From: Dolomedes plantarius
Taxonomy: Eukaryota; Arthropoda; Arachnida; Araneae; Dolomedidae
DNA length: 64,000 nucleotides
Assembly: GCA_907164885.2 (NCBI GenBank)
Contig: OU015496.1
Coordinates: 186,089,781-186,153,780 of the forward strand
Direction of reading: 5' to 3'
The position numbers and the translations under genes were made by a program. The notes beneath the pieces are model-generated. The model was not told the DNA's origin. It ran no database searches and was given only the letters and a program-made list of their open reading frames with translations. Shown in pieces: positions 46,302 to 59,810 of this stretch; positions within the stretch are counted from its first letter, which is position 1, and each line of letters opens with the position of its first letter.

Positions 46302-46724
46302 GCCTGCTGTGTACTAACCCCACTGGATTCGCTCACCTCAATATTAACCTATTGAGAAAATGTGTCTACTATTTACAGCTACATAAATGCCGATAATCCA
46401 ATAAAAATGGTATTTTCAGATAGCCTAAACTTTTCTGCATCTTGCAACAGGATTTATTTTGTAAAATTTCGTTCACCAAAGGGATTTATGAGCGCTTAAA
46501 AAACACTATCCCAAATTTTTTTTCCCCAAATAAATTCAATTTTTAAATATTATTTGCATTTTTTTCTTAAAAACGAAAAATGTCCCAAGGTGTAAAATTT
46601 CTTTCACTATAACGGAGAACAATTTTTAAAAAAATCTTTAAATCTATAAGCAATCCTTGAACAAATTTTCTCCATAAGCTGATATTGAGGTGAGAGTATC
46701 CAATAGGGTTAGTAAACGGCAGCT
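46302..46724. mobile_element. TTAA MITE, shorter variant
   Basis: 423 bp. TTAA at 46298-46301 and 46725-46728. It lacks the block with CTTGTGGTGGGAGGAGTCC found in the approximately 560-bp copies. Confidence 0.85.
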
Positions 46725-46728
46725 TTAA

Positions 46729-47240
46729 GTGTTAGGCGGTTATAGAATAGATAGGTAAATCTAAATCTGATTGCAGTACCTTAAAATAATCTTTCCTTAT
46801 ATTGAGCTAGAGTCGAGTTTCCTATGTGGTTGATCCAACCAAATCGCTGCCATGAAATTAGAATTTTAATAGTTCGGACCGTAGTACCTGCTCCGTAAGA
46901 GAGTTAGCACAGTTTATTTTTCTTAAATGCTGTAAAATATCGTAATGGAAAAGAAGTAACTAATATTCGAATTCCTTTTCTTGTAGCGTTCATTCCGACA
47001 ATAACACATTCAATTAGAATAAAAAAAGAGAAAAATTTTTATAAAATGAGATGAAAAAATTTTAAATATTCCTAATAAACACATAACATCCAGCCCTATG
47101 ATATAATTTTATGTAAAATGCATCGTACAAGTCTGTAAATAGCTTTTTAAACGTTGGTGCTACCAGAATCCCTTTCTAAATTTCTTTCGAGCTCTTATAT
47201 TAGTGAAAGGGGAATAAAAATAGTAGCATTGCAAACACCC
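46729..47240. other. unassigned sequence
   Basis: No gene or mobile element recognised. Confidence 0.45.
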
Positions 47241-48320
47241 ATTTTTACCATGTTTTTATTAACTTGCTTTCTTGTTTGTGTGTGTGTTTGTGTGTTTGTC
47301 CAGTATAAATCTTGCAATCGATTTTAACTAACTTCTTGACTAGCTAGACATTTGAAACTTTTAGAATAGCTCAGAACACGATGACAAAGCCTTTTTTTAA
47401 TACTTTTAGCCATCTTTAAGCAGATTTTTACCATGCTTTTATTATTTTTAGTTAATTTTGTTTTGTAGACTGGTGCAGCCATCTGTCGGCCAGGACGGGA
47501 ACGAAAAGTTAAACGCAAGTTAACTTCCAATTAAATTCATTTTCTTTGAAGTTGATGGGATAATTTATCAAAAAAATTTTAAAAAAGTATTTATTAATAC
47601 ACTAGCCGGGCTTCGGCCAGCTACACTCAGGCCATCCGTCCGCCAGACAGACGGCTATTATTCGATTTTAATAAGCGCTCAACGTAATAATGCATCAAAC
47701 TAAAATCAATTCCAGGCCTGCAGTTCAAAGTGACGCCAAAAACTCTATATGAATGCACACAACACATAATGATGATACATTGTCAAAAAAAAAATAGCCA
47801 CGCCAACACGGTTGCCACAACAACTATGTTCGCCAATACTCTGCCAAGAATACGAGGGTTACTACAGCGCAAGGGCCCTCGTAAGAGCTCTTTGGAAGAA
47901 TCCAAGTCTCTGAGCATGCGCATTTGGGCACATTTCAAAGAGCCGTTACGCAAAGCAGATGCTCGTGTTTACATCAGATGATCTCAAGATAACTCTAAAA
48001 CTAACTCTAAAATAACTCTAAAACTATTGAAGTAACAGATTAGGTGTACGCAGAAAAAATTATCAGTTTTTAAAGATCTTTCCAAATATGTAACATTTAT
48101 GTACTTTCATGAGAAAAATAATACACCGATTTTCGACCAAAATGGCCGCCAAAATCGCGGTAGGCCATGTTTTCTCAGGATGAGTGATCTCCGGAAACGT
48201 GATGTCACGTGATGCCGACTTACTCCACGACATTCTCCACTGTTACTTTATTTATATAGATAGAATTGTCAAGTTTATATGATTCAACAGAAAATTTAAA
48301 AACATGGTATATAAAAAGTT
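47241..48320. repeat. interspersed repeat with inverted ends, interrupted by a Helitron
   Basis: 47241-47601 plus 48261-48320 match, inverted, the unbroken copy at 19567-19970. The Helitron lies between. Confidence 0.82.
47602..48260 (-). mobile_element. Helitron family 2 copy
   Basis: On the plus strand it begins CTAGCCGGGCTTCGG and ends TATATAGA, lying between A47601 and T48261. The uninterrupted target is present at 19618-19640 on the other strand, so both ends are exact. 659 bp without Rep/helicase. Confidence 0.88.
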
Positions 48321-49727
48321 ATTTTTATTGCTCCTGATCTTAAGGCCCCTATGTAGCGTTTCACCCTAAAACCCAGAGGAAAACTTAAGAATTTATCGAT
48401 AAATCAATATCTTCGAGTTACTCGGTTTTATCTTTGCCTGAACACAGAATGTAGAAGAGAGTGAAGTTCCGTGTCATTTCCCGCATCGCGATCAAATCAT
48501 TTCCAGAAAGCCGAAGCAGCTATCTTCTGTTTCATTTTCCTCTTCGTTTTGTTCTGTCATAATGAAAGGCCATCATTTTCTACTGAAACCTGACCGTGCC
48601 TGCCTGACTTTTCCGAGTTCAATTTTTGAACTTCGTGAAGAGGCGAACAGGACCGCTCCGAAATCTCAAATTCTTGGAAATCGAGTCGGAGACGCGTTAT
48701 TCTCGTTTTACAGTCGAGCTGATTTCATTTCTGGGTGTTCTGCGCACGTAAATTAAGCAGTTAAAGGGACAGAACGGAGGATAAACGCTTACGTGTCTGA
48801 GGTAAAAGCCTGAGTGAATCACAGACGTGCCTGAGAAGGTAATCTCGCATCCACGTGCCAAACTTTGCCAGAGAGTACGAGATGCATGCGAAGCCCTATT
48901 TTTAAATGTCAGCAATTTTTTTTTCTCCCCTTATTGTGAAATAGGGCTCTGTTTTCTGCAGTGTAATGATCTACTTATAATTGCCGAGAAAACGAGCATG
49001 TTCTAGGGTTATGATTTCTTTTCTTCGGGGTAGATTCTATCACAGAAACGCTGTAAGAAATTTCTGTAGCAGAACTAAAAACATTAAGAGAGTTTCTACA
49101 TTTAAGTTAGAACCTTGCCATGTTACGAAGCTTCTTTGTTTCTGTTGTCCTTTCCGTGAAGTTAGCTTTCTTTCATAATTGCTTTTCCTTCTATGAAATA
49201 TTTCTATGATATCATTCAAAAGCATTTGAATGATTGAAATTGAAACATTCTTCTATAGCAAGGCATGGAACACATGGGATATATTTTTGCCTAAGGGAGG
49301 ACTTTTTTCAAGTAATAGGATTATGGGATAACATACTTCCAAGATTCGATAACCGATTTCCAAGGGAGGGAACGGATTGCATGTCTTAATTTCAGGGGAT
49401 AAAATCGATGAGATCTCTGATATTAAAGGTAGATGAAGTATTTCCAAGGAATTAAATACGGAAGACGTACTTTAGTGGATGGTAGTGATGAGTGGTCCTT
49501 TCATGTGAAGGACCTGATGGGGTAAAACTTTAATGAGATTGGTGGCGTTACGCATCCAGAATGCAAAATCCTACAGAGGACTTACTTCAGTTTATGGAAT
49601 GGGACAATCTGCCATAAGGAATTAAACGATTAGATGATAGAATGATGACCGATAGTTGAAGTGGCTAGGGTGACTCGACCCAAAGGATGAAGCTGTTGCG
49701 TTGAAGCTTATAAAGGATAGAATCAAT
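48321..49727. other. unassigned sequence
   Basis: 48420-48850 is somewhat GC-richer. Several frames of 60-72 codons have no recognisable domain. No mobile element recognised. Confidence 0.4.
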
Positions 49728-49729
49728 TA

Positions 49730-50121
49730 CCGCAAAATCTTGACTATAATACGTATGCTTGATTTTGCTCGAAATTTTCGGATAAAATTAAAATTTGACT
49801 ATAATACGCACCCATAAGTTTTCAGTATATTTTATTTAAAAATTGCACAAATACTTATTAACATAAATAAAATTTGTAATAAAAATAAACGAAAACGTCA
49901 AATTCGGTAGCAAAAAAAAAAACTTAATTTTTAAATTCAAAACAAGCAATACTGTCATATTATTAGTCTTAATCACTTAAAATTAAAATGAAGCTCATGT
50001 ATTGTTTTTCGTTTATTCAATCCTTAAAACTACATTTTTTGTAAACGAGTATAATACGCACCCAAATTTTTATGGACTAAAATGTGAAAAAAAAGTGCGT
50101 GTTATACTCAAGATTTTACGG
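49730..50121. mobile_element. TA-flanked MITE, pogo/Tigger-like
   Basis: The inverted ends are CCGCAAAATCTTGACTATAA and, on the other strand, CCGTAAAATCTTGAGTATAA. TA lies on both sides (49728-49729, 50122-50123). GTATAATACGCACCCA motifs recur internally. 392 bp, non-coding. Confidence 0.8.
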
Positions 50122-50123
50122 TA

Positions 50124-50600
50124 TTACACTTATAATAAGAGGTGAAGAGTTGTTATGGTTATATTTAGAAATAGATGCACACATTGTATTGTGATTAGCG
50201 CAGAAAATTACTCCACGAGGGCTCGGTCTCGAATCACGATCAGTCCACAGATGTCCTTGAGCTATCCCTTTTCGGACTTTAATACTGGTTCACCTATTGG
50301 GTGGTCCCTAAATAAAGTTACCAACGATTTAATATTGAGGGATCGAATTGTAGCATGTTCGGATTCTCAACGTTTTAACTCGTCAGTCCATGCAGATGAC
50401 AGGGTGACGCTTTTGAGGAATGCAAATGGTGGGATCACGAACTTCAAAGGAATAATTTACATCAACTAGAATAATGGAAAATCATTTTAAAGCTTACCAG
50501 TTTTCCATGTAGGTAGCTTTCTCTTGGGTGGAAACTAAAGTGAAGAGACTCTCTTTACGCGGTAGTCACGGTTTAATGAAAATTTGATTTTCTTCTATAG
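50124..50600. other. unassigned sequence with a 104-codon frame
   Basis: The frame at 50155-50469 (plus) shows no recognisable domain. I do not claim it as a gene. Confidence 0.35.
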
Positions 50601-50608
50601 AAATGTAA

Positions 50609-51586
50609 CAGTGGCGTAGCAAAGGGGGGGCAAGGGGGTCTATCATGCCTCGGGTGCCACTCGCAGAGGGGCGCCAATGTAAGATCTATATATTATATTA
50701 CTATATGTTTTCGAGGTGGATGCCAATATAAGGTCTATATATTATATTACTATATGTTTTTCGGGGAGGGCACCAATATAAGGTATATATATTATATTAC
50801 TATATTATTTTGTGGGGGGCGCCAATATAAGGCATATATATTATATTACTATATTATTTTTTGGGGGGCGCCGATATAAGGTCTATATATTATATTACTA
50901 TATGTTTTTAGGGGAGGGCGCACTGCTATCGCTCGCGTCTCGGGACTCGCTGGTCCGGGGTTCGACCCCCGTCTGAGCAGTCTACCCTTTTCCAAATTTT
51001 CCCTCCTGCTAATTTTAGCCTCCCCTCGAGGCTTCGCTATCATCTCATTATATAGTTGTACGACCCTGAAACGGGCCTTTTTTATTTTCGTTTCCTCTCG
51101 ACTAGTGTTTTTATATTTAATTATTTAACTTAATTTTACTTTCTTGTATCTTCTTTGAGCCATACTTAATTTTTTAACTTAATTTAACGCTCTCTCTCCT
51201 CCTTAAGTTTAATCTTAATAGTAATGTACTCTTATCTTAAAATTTCTTCAATCTTTAATTTTAACTTTACTGAGCACAGATATCTTGACACCTAATAACT
51301 TGCTTACTGGAGATAAAGTCCAATCGGACCAAGGCATTCCAATTCATAAACACCAACTAGCTGCTTAGGGGAGGGCACCAACATAAGGTCTATATATTAT
51401 GTTACTATATGCTTTTCGGGGGGGGGGGGGAGTGCCAATATAAGGTTTATATATTATGTTATTATATGTTTATCGGGGGGCGCCAATATAGGGTCTATAT
51501 ATTATATTACTATATGTTTTTCAGGGGGGGGGGGGCGCCACAAAGGTATCGTGCCCCGGGCGCCAGTTATGCTCGCTAAGCCACTG
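50609..51586. mobile_element. hAT MITE with about 8 minisatellite units and a SINE-like insertion
   Basis: Ends CAGTGGCGTAGCAAAGG and CTCGCTAAGCCACTG, exact duplication AAATGTAA (50601-50608, 51587-51594). Five units lie left of the insertion at 50920-51366 and three to its right. Confidence 0.92.
50920..51366 (+). mobile_element. tRNA-headed SINE-like insertion
   Basis: The repeated flank AGGGGAGGGC (50910-50919, 51367-51376) is a 10-bp target duplication. The head contains GCTCGCGTCTCGGGACTCG and the box B-like GGGGTTCGACCCCC. The body is unlike the SINE at 58598. Such a head followed by an unrelated body fits a second SINE family. The 3' end lacks a clear simple-repeat tail. Confidence 0.7.
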
Positions 51587-51594
51587 AAATGTAA

Positions 51595-52694
51595 CGACTT
51601 AATTAATCAAATCCATATTTGTTTTCATCGACCTTGGCCATTCTGCGAGACACCCAGTATGAATCTGAATCGATCATCAAAAACACAAAAATGATTATTC
51701 CATATAATCGGATATAATAATAAGCTTTGAGTTTGCGCATTTGGTCAATTAATCTAATGCAGCGACTCCGAAATAGCCCATGTTATCTAGCGTCTCTTCC
51801 AAAAATGCATTTTTTTATTTCTGCCTTTTAAGCTCATACACGTAGCAAGCTGGCGACATGTGTGTGTGTCTTTCTTGGCTACAGGATTATTATAATCACG
51901 AAACACGTCCCCGGCGAGGACAAAACCACGTGCTTTCTTATGTTATTAAAAGTAATTCGTGTCTAACGAATCGTTCGTAAGCGATTTCTTATCCGCTTTA
52001 CTCATCCCGTCACATTGTCACGTGTTTTTTCTTTTATCTACTTATTTCTGTTTGTTTTTTGTTGTTGTTGTTGTTTTATTTTTTTTTTGGCTATCGCACA
52101 ATGTCCAAGCATAAAGCGACCTTGGAGGAAAATGGGAGGATGTGTTCGAGAAACAAATCATGAATTATATATATCCATAACAGAAGGAGAAAAACAACCC
52201 AACAACAAAAAAAAACGAAAGAGAAAGTATAAATAAAATATGCGGTAGAAACACATATTGTCGGCGTTTATGGTTCCGTCCTTTTTGATTCCCGGTAAAT
52301 AAGTAAATAAATAAATAAATAAATAAATAAATCTGACGAGGCGTAATTGCAGACATATTTTCGAGGAATAGCAAAGGCTTTATACGAAATACTGACGTGT
52401 TTTAAGGCAGTCATATTGGATTAGCCACGCCTTTTGATAAACTGCAGTGAAAACTGTTATCTGCGACCGCCGCCTTGCAATTCAGGATATCGCAAATAAG
52501 GTTGTACGCAGCAAATTGTAGAAGAAAGATTTCTCTGTATTTTCCCTTGAATCTAGATTTTTTTTTAAATGGTTTTCTCTAAGGGAAAGTATTTTGATTC
52601 GATATTCGGTCCACCAACCATTTTTTTCCAATGAATTTTGGCAGTGTGGTTGGTTGGTTGGTCGCTGTGACGCAACCATGAGAGATGTGTGTGC

Positions 52695-52725
<31 letters not shown>

Positions 52726-52807
52726 GGTTAGGGTCAAACAAACCAGAGACTCAAATAATGAAGAAAAAAATGTTATTTCCAGGTTAATTTTCATGACTAT
52801 CTCTTCC
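51595..52807. other. unassigned sequence with simple repeats
   Basis: A (TAAA)n run lies near 52300-52330, and (GT)n followed by poly-G at 52688-52727. No gene recognised. Confidence 0.5.
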
Positions 52808-52815
52808 CCGTAAGT

Positions 52816-54607
<1,792 letters not shown>

Positions 54608-54755
54608 CCGTAAGGAACAAAAATTTCCTCTTTGGGAATGGGAAATCCACAAGTCCGATCCCTTGGAAGTGATTCTGGTTGCTTCGCTGGTCAGTTGGTT
54701 GATATTTGGATAGTCAAAATCCTTTTTGTGGTGCCAGGAGGGCCAAAAAGAAGGA

Positions 54756-54821
54756 GACAAACAATTTAAGGCAAAATATAATTATTACATTATTATTATA
54801 TTTTGCCTTAAATTGTTTGTC
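54756..54821. repeat. perfect hairpin, 27-bp arms
   Basis: Arms 54756-54782 and 54795-54821 are exact inverted repeats around 12 bases. TTTTGCCTTAAATTGTTTG appears again at 54844-54862. Confidence 0.95.
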
Positions 54822-54865
54822 TTTAATTGTTTTGCCTTACATATTTTGCCTTAAATTGTTTGCCA

Positions 54866-54959
54866 ATATTATTATTACAATCTCTGTGCGGCAGGCACAG
54901 GGATTGTAATAATAATATAGGGATTGTAATATTATTATTACAATCCCTGTGCCTGCCGC
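54866..54959. repeat. two overlapping palindromes sharing one arm
   Basis: 54866-54889 pairs with 54895-54918 (24 bp, one mismatch, 5-base loop). 54888-54918 pairs perfectly with 54929-54959 (31 bp, 10-base loop). The middle arm can therefore pair with either neighbour. Confidence 0.95.
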
Positions 54960-55071
54960 AGGACATGAACACATAGAATCACACTCAAGGCCAATAAATA
55001 TAAGAGAAAAAAATCATGAACGTGTGCTAAACGTTTCTGTGGAAAATATTATTGTAACATTCCGAATAATA

Positions 55072-55441
55072 CAGTGTGTACATAAATGAATATCCCAACT
55101 TTGCAGGGCTATCGAAAGAAAACTAAACAAAGTACAAACTTCCTGTTCATCGGAAATCAAAAATAACAGTGGAAAGTTTAAATTCAACACAGTTATAAGT
55201 GTTCAATGTGAGCCCCTTTAGTAACACGAGCGATATCGAGGTGGTACGATAACTCATCCCACATTCTTTTCAGCATTGAAAGGCTGCAGATATGCGTGTC
55301 GTAAGTTAGTCAACGTCATTTGGTAGCGGTGGAACAAACACCTGATGTTTGAAGAAGCCCCAGAAAAAAAAAAGTTTGTCCTTTGTTTAGTTTTCTTTCA
55401 ATAGCCTTGCAAAGTTGGGATATTCATTTATGAACACACTG
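55072..55441 (-). mobile_element. mariner-type MITE with a transposase C-terminus
   Basis: Inverted repeats of about 70 bp (CAGTGTGTACATAAATGAAT outward) are bounded by TA (55070-55071, 55442-55443). 370 bp. A Tigger starts directly at the right TA. Confidence 0.85.
55193..55276 (-). pseudogene. last 27 codons of a Tc1/mariner-type transposase
   Basis: The minus strand reads WDELSYHLDIARVTKGAHIE and then HL and a stop. A W-x-E-L/I-D/S-Y/F-R-L-D-V/I-C/A-R-V-T-x-G-A/S-H-I-E end is typical of a group of arthropod IS630/Tc1/mariner transposases (family knowledge). The MITE thus arose by internal deletion of an autonomous copy. Confidence 0.65.
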
Positions 55442-55443
55442 TA

Positions 55444-56111
55444 CAGTCGAAACCCGTTATAACGAACTTCAAAGGACGAAACGTTTTGTTCGCTTTATCC
55501 AGTGGTTCGCTATATCCGAACCGTTAATAAAAATGCTAGAGTTCAGAAAATGTATAACTCATTTGTTGCAATGTGTATGCAATAATGATGTATTAAAAAT
55601 GATAAAAATCTATTAAAAAGGATCATTAATGAATTAAATCTACTAAAATCGATTACATTCAACTGACACAATACAGTCGAACCCCGTTATAGCGAACCCA
55701 GTAAGTAACGAACTCACGGTTATAGCGAACGAAAATTTTAGTCCCGCCGTTTTCCTATTGTACGTAATTTAATTATTATTGTGTCAGTTTAATGTAATCG
55801 ATTTTAGTCGATTTAATTCATTAATGATCATTTCTAATAGATTTTATCATTTTTTAATACTTCATTATTGAATACACATTGCAACTAATGAGTTATACAT
55901 TTTGTGAACTCTAGCATTTTTCTTAAAGGTTCGGATATAGCGAACCACCGGATAAAGCGAACAAAACCTTTGGTACCTTGAAGTTCGTTATAACGGGGTT
56001 CGACTGTACTAATTAAATTATGTGCAATAGAGAAACGGCGGAACCAAAATTTTCGTTTGTTATATCCTTGATTTCGTTATATACCCGGTTCGCTATAACG
56101 GGGTTCTGCTG
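55444..56111. mobile_element. Tigger MITE, outer copy
   Basis: Ends CAGTCGAAACCCGTTATAAC and CGGGGTTCTGCTG, TA on both sides. Interrupted by a second copy at 55674-56006. Confidence 0.88.
55674..56006. mobile_element. Tigger MITE, nested in a Tigger MITE
   Basis: 333 bp with TA duplications at 55672-55673 and 56007-56008. The host sequence GACACAATA|CTAATTA resumes as in the unbroken copy at 42564-42874. Confidence 0.92.
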
Positions 56112-57109
56112 TATTTGAATGTGAGTACGAAAACTTTCTATAACAACATTGACTGGCTTAATAATGTAGTGATGTACTTACGCCGGTCAGCTAGTTTATT
56201 CCTTATAATGATTGTAACTTCCCCTAATTTTATATATGATATAAGGACAACCTTGGGGTCAGGGAGGTAAAAGATTAAAAAAAAAACTTGCTAATCACGG
56301 AACTTTCTCCACATCCACCTGTAATTGGGGATATCTTCGAATAAACGTACCGTCTCGAAAGGCTGCCGTGATATGTTTCCTTGGTTACAATTGGTAGACA
56401 CGTGAGAAAAAAATGGAGAGATGACGTAAAAGGATGTGAAACGATCTCGTCTTAATTATGGGAACCCGCATTGAATTATCTTCAAATAAGTTTGTCGGGG
56501 AAGCATAAATATGTAAATATAGATAGATACTTGTTATGAATCCACTCAAGTTTATCCAAGCGAAATGATATCCGTCCTAGATGATAATAGACAATTGTAT
56601 TATTTATTGAACAAACGCAGCATATAATAGTTCTCGACATAAATTTTTTATTCATCCTTGTAATGGTCTAAAGCACCCGAGGCATCAAAACTTTCGTTTC
56701 TTCTCAAAAACTAGAGGAAGAAATGCAGGATTACCCAAGAGGTAATTATTTACATATTAAAAGTAGAGAATACAAGGAAAATTGGGAACGTGTTTAGGTT
56801 TTAAAAAGTTAAATCATATCAGTAAGAGATTATTATAACCAATTATATCATTTATTGTGTAAACACATCCTCACATAACGTAAGAGCTATCTTGATTAAT
56901 TTTTTTTATTCAACCTCTAAGAAAAGCACGAAGCACTGAAGGAAAAGCTCTCGTTTTACCTAAAAAATTTGTTGCAGATATGAAATGTCGTATTCAGTAA
57001 AATGGGACTTTTAACATATTGAAGGAAGAAAATAAAAGTAAAATTGGAACGCATTAATTTTTTTTTTAAAATTAAACGATATATGACAATAGTTAATTAC
57101 ATCATTATA
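56112..57109. other. unassigned sequence
   Basis: No gene or mobile element recognised. Two loosely similar stretches (about 56690-56790 and 56925-57060) share GCAC-GAGGC/AAGCAC and AGAAAATAMAAG motifs with 59150-59290, hinting at an old repeat. Confidence 0.35.
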
Positions 57110-57286
57110 GTATAGACCAGGGATTCCCAACCGATGTGCCGTGGCACTTTAGGGTACGGTGAAATCGACCAGGGGTACCGTGAATTTTTCTTTTAATTTT
57201 TTTTTTTTTTTTTTTTGGGGGGGGGGAGAATAACTAAAAAAATATTAGTAGAGCTCTCTTAAAATAAATATTAAGCTGAACGAATT

Positions 57287-58213
57287 CAGTGGCGTAGCAA
57301 AGGGGGGGGGCAAGGGGGTCTATCATGCCCCGGGCGCCACTCGCAGATGGGCGCGAATGTAAGATCCATATATTATATTACTACTATATGTTTTCGAGGT
57401 GGATGCCAATATAAGGTCTATATATTATATTACTATATGTTTTTCAGGGGAGGGCCCCAATATAAGGTCTATATATTATATTACTATATGTTTTTCGGGG
57501 AGGGCGCCAATATAAGGTATATATATTATATTGCTATATTATTTTGTGCGGGGGCGCCATTATAAGGTCTATATATTATATTACTATATTATTTTGTGGG
57601 GGGGGGGTGCCAATATAAGGTCTATATATTATATTACTATATTATTTTCTGGGGGGGGCGCCAATATAGGGTATATATATTATATTACTATATTATTTTG
57701 TGGGGGGGGGCGCCAATATAAGGTCTATATATTATATTACTATATTATTTTGTGGGGGGGGCGCCAATATAAGGTCTATATATTATATTACTATATGTTT
57801 TTCGGGGAGGGCGCCAATATAAGGTATATATATTATATTACTATATTATTTTCTGGGGGGGGCGCCAATATAGGGTATATATATTATATTACTATATTAT
57901 TTTGTGGGGGGGCGCCAATATAAGGTCTATATATTATATTACTATATTATTTTGTGGGGGGGGGCGCCAATATAAGGTCTATATATTATATTACTATATG
58001 TTTTTAGGGGAGGGCACCAACATAAGGTCTATATATTATGTTACTATATGCTTTTCGGGGGGGAGTGCCAATATAAGGTCTATATATTATGCTATTATAT
58101 GTTTATCGAGGGCGCCAATATAGGGTCTATATATTATATTACTATATGTTTTTCAGGGGGGGCGCCACAAAGGTATCGTGCCCCGGGCGCCAGTTATGCT
58201 CGCTACGCCACTG
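57287..58213. mobile_element. hAT MITE with about 16 minisatellite units
   Basis: Ends CAGTGGCGTAGCAAAGG and CTCGCTACGCCACTG, exact duplication AACGAATT (57279-57286, 58214-58221). Unit spacing is about 51 bp, with variable G-runs between TATATATTATATTACTATAT cores. Confidence 0.93.
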
Positions 58214-58597
58214 AACGAATTACTCTGACCTCTGACAGACTGTACCATTGTGACACTAATCGATGCTCTAACTATCCTGGATGAATTAACTACCCTCACG
58301 CCCACAACTGTTAGGTTTGATATCAAATGTTTGTGCTCAAAGCACCCATTGCTAGTCCCCCATTAACACAAAACAAAACTCTTTTTAGCGATTTCCATTG
58401 TAATACAATACTGAATCCAATGGCCATTTTTTAAACTGTATTAATATATCCTATTCTAGTGTTTGCTACTTATATCTTTCAATAAATGAATAAAATCAAC
58501 AATGGAGTCAGTATTTATTTGAGAATACTGACTCCAAGCTTACTGACCATGCTTAAACTTAGCATGTTCCTTGTATAAATTCCACTTTGATTTCCTA

Positions 58598-58921
58598 GTG
58601 CGCGGTGGCCCAGTTGGCAAGAGCATTGATCTGAACGTCCCTGGTTCGATGCTCGTCGCTGCAAATCCACCGTCGTTTTCACTAATCTTGGCCGGGGCAC
58701 GTAAAATAAGTCGTGTCTGCAATGTCCCCCAAGTTCTCAAATTTACCTCCAAGTGTTCCGGACTCGTGACTTGACTCGGTTCAAACTTACGGGACCGATC
58801 ATTTAGCGAAGTCCGACCCTTGTGGTGCTAATTCAAAACAGGAGCCGCCCCTTTCAGCACAATAGCCTATTAGAACCTGGTGAATGGAATCTCCAACCAG
58901 GGGGCATTAGCAACAACAACA
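58598..58921 (+). mobile_element. tRNA-derived SINE, complete
   Basis: The 14-bp duplication ACTTTGATTTCCTA flanks it exactly (58584-58597, 58922-58935). The head has box A-like TGGCCCAGTTGGC and box B-like GGTTCGATGC; the tail is (AAC)n. 324 bp. A truncated relative lies at 41068-41275. Confidence 0.93.
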
Positions 58922-59044
58922 ACTTTGATTTCCTATTAAGAAATTGAAAAAAACTAAAATTCTAACAAGGGTGCCGAAAGTTTCTAATCTCATTCACAAG
59001 GGTGCCTCAAACATAAAAAAAAGTTAGGAATCCTTGGCATAGAC

Positions 59045-59810
59045 ACACCATTATGCGCTAACAAATATAACAGTTCTCGAAATTAACTTTTTTTGTTGAA
59101 CAACTTATAACGGTATTAAACACTAATGTCTTTAGGCGGTAAACGGAGGCTTTAATGCCTGAGGACACTAAGCCTCCGTTCTCGAAAGCAGAAGCTGAAA
59201 TGCAGAACTATACTCAACAAAATGGGATTGTTAATGCGTCAAAAGTAGAAAATAAAAGGGAAAATTGGGAGCGTTTTTTTATTTAGAAAAAAAAAATACT
59301 AATTCCATTTTTGTTATAACTAAAACAAATGTCAACCATTAGGTCATCCACTATTCGGAGTTTACGAAAAATTCAAGCTTATTTCAATGATGCCTCGAAT
59401 TTATAACATTCTTGGTTGGCTTGTCAAATACACTTAAAAGTTTTTCTTTCTTTAAACCTCGGCTTTAGAATTTCACAGACCCTTATTGCCAAGTTATACG
59501 TAGAGCCATTTTCCCACATTTTTTCCCTCTCCCGCAAACAAACGATTCTTCTTGTATCCGATAGACGGCAGTATTAAAATCTGAAATGAATCCGCCCCTT
59601 TTAGGTAACTTTAAGGATAAAGTTAGAAAAAAAAATCTTAATATTTATAACTCTGTGTTGCTTTGAAATTGCTGGTATTAGCCCTGTCGTATTGAAATAA
59701 GTCTTTTCTTATTTTTTCCTTCTCGTATCAGGAAAATGACTTTCTAATAAATGTTGCTTTTTTTATTCTGTCTTAAATTCTAGACAATCGCACAATTTTA
59801 CTATATAATA
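59045..59810. other. unassigned sequence
   Basis: No gene or mobile element recognised. Confidence 0.45.

Larger units (their letters stand above)
57118..59036. mobile_element. hAT element hosting a minisatellite MITE and a SINE
   Basis: The ends are CAGGGATTCCCAACC and GTTAGGAATCCTTG. Flanks GTATAGAC (57110-57117) and GCATAGAC (59037-59044) match at 7 of 8 bases. The interior is mostly the insertions at 57287-58213 and 58598-58921. Confidence 0.8.

Noticed and set aside
50155..50469. 104-codon plus-strand frame beside a MITE
   Set aside because: No recognisable domain; length is not exceptional for chance.
57347..58284. Long open frames of repeated IRSIYYITILF peptides
   Set aside because: They follow the 51-bp minisatellite period in a MITE; codon structure is a by-product of the period.
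58598..58670. tRNA gene
   Set aside because: Box A and box B are present, but the sequence continues into a SINE body with an (AAC)n tail and a 14-bp target duplication.
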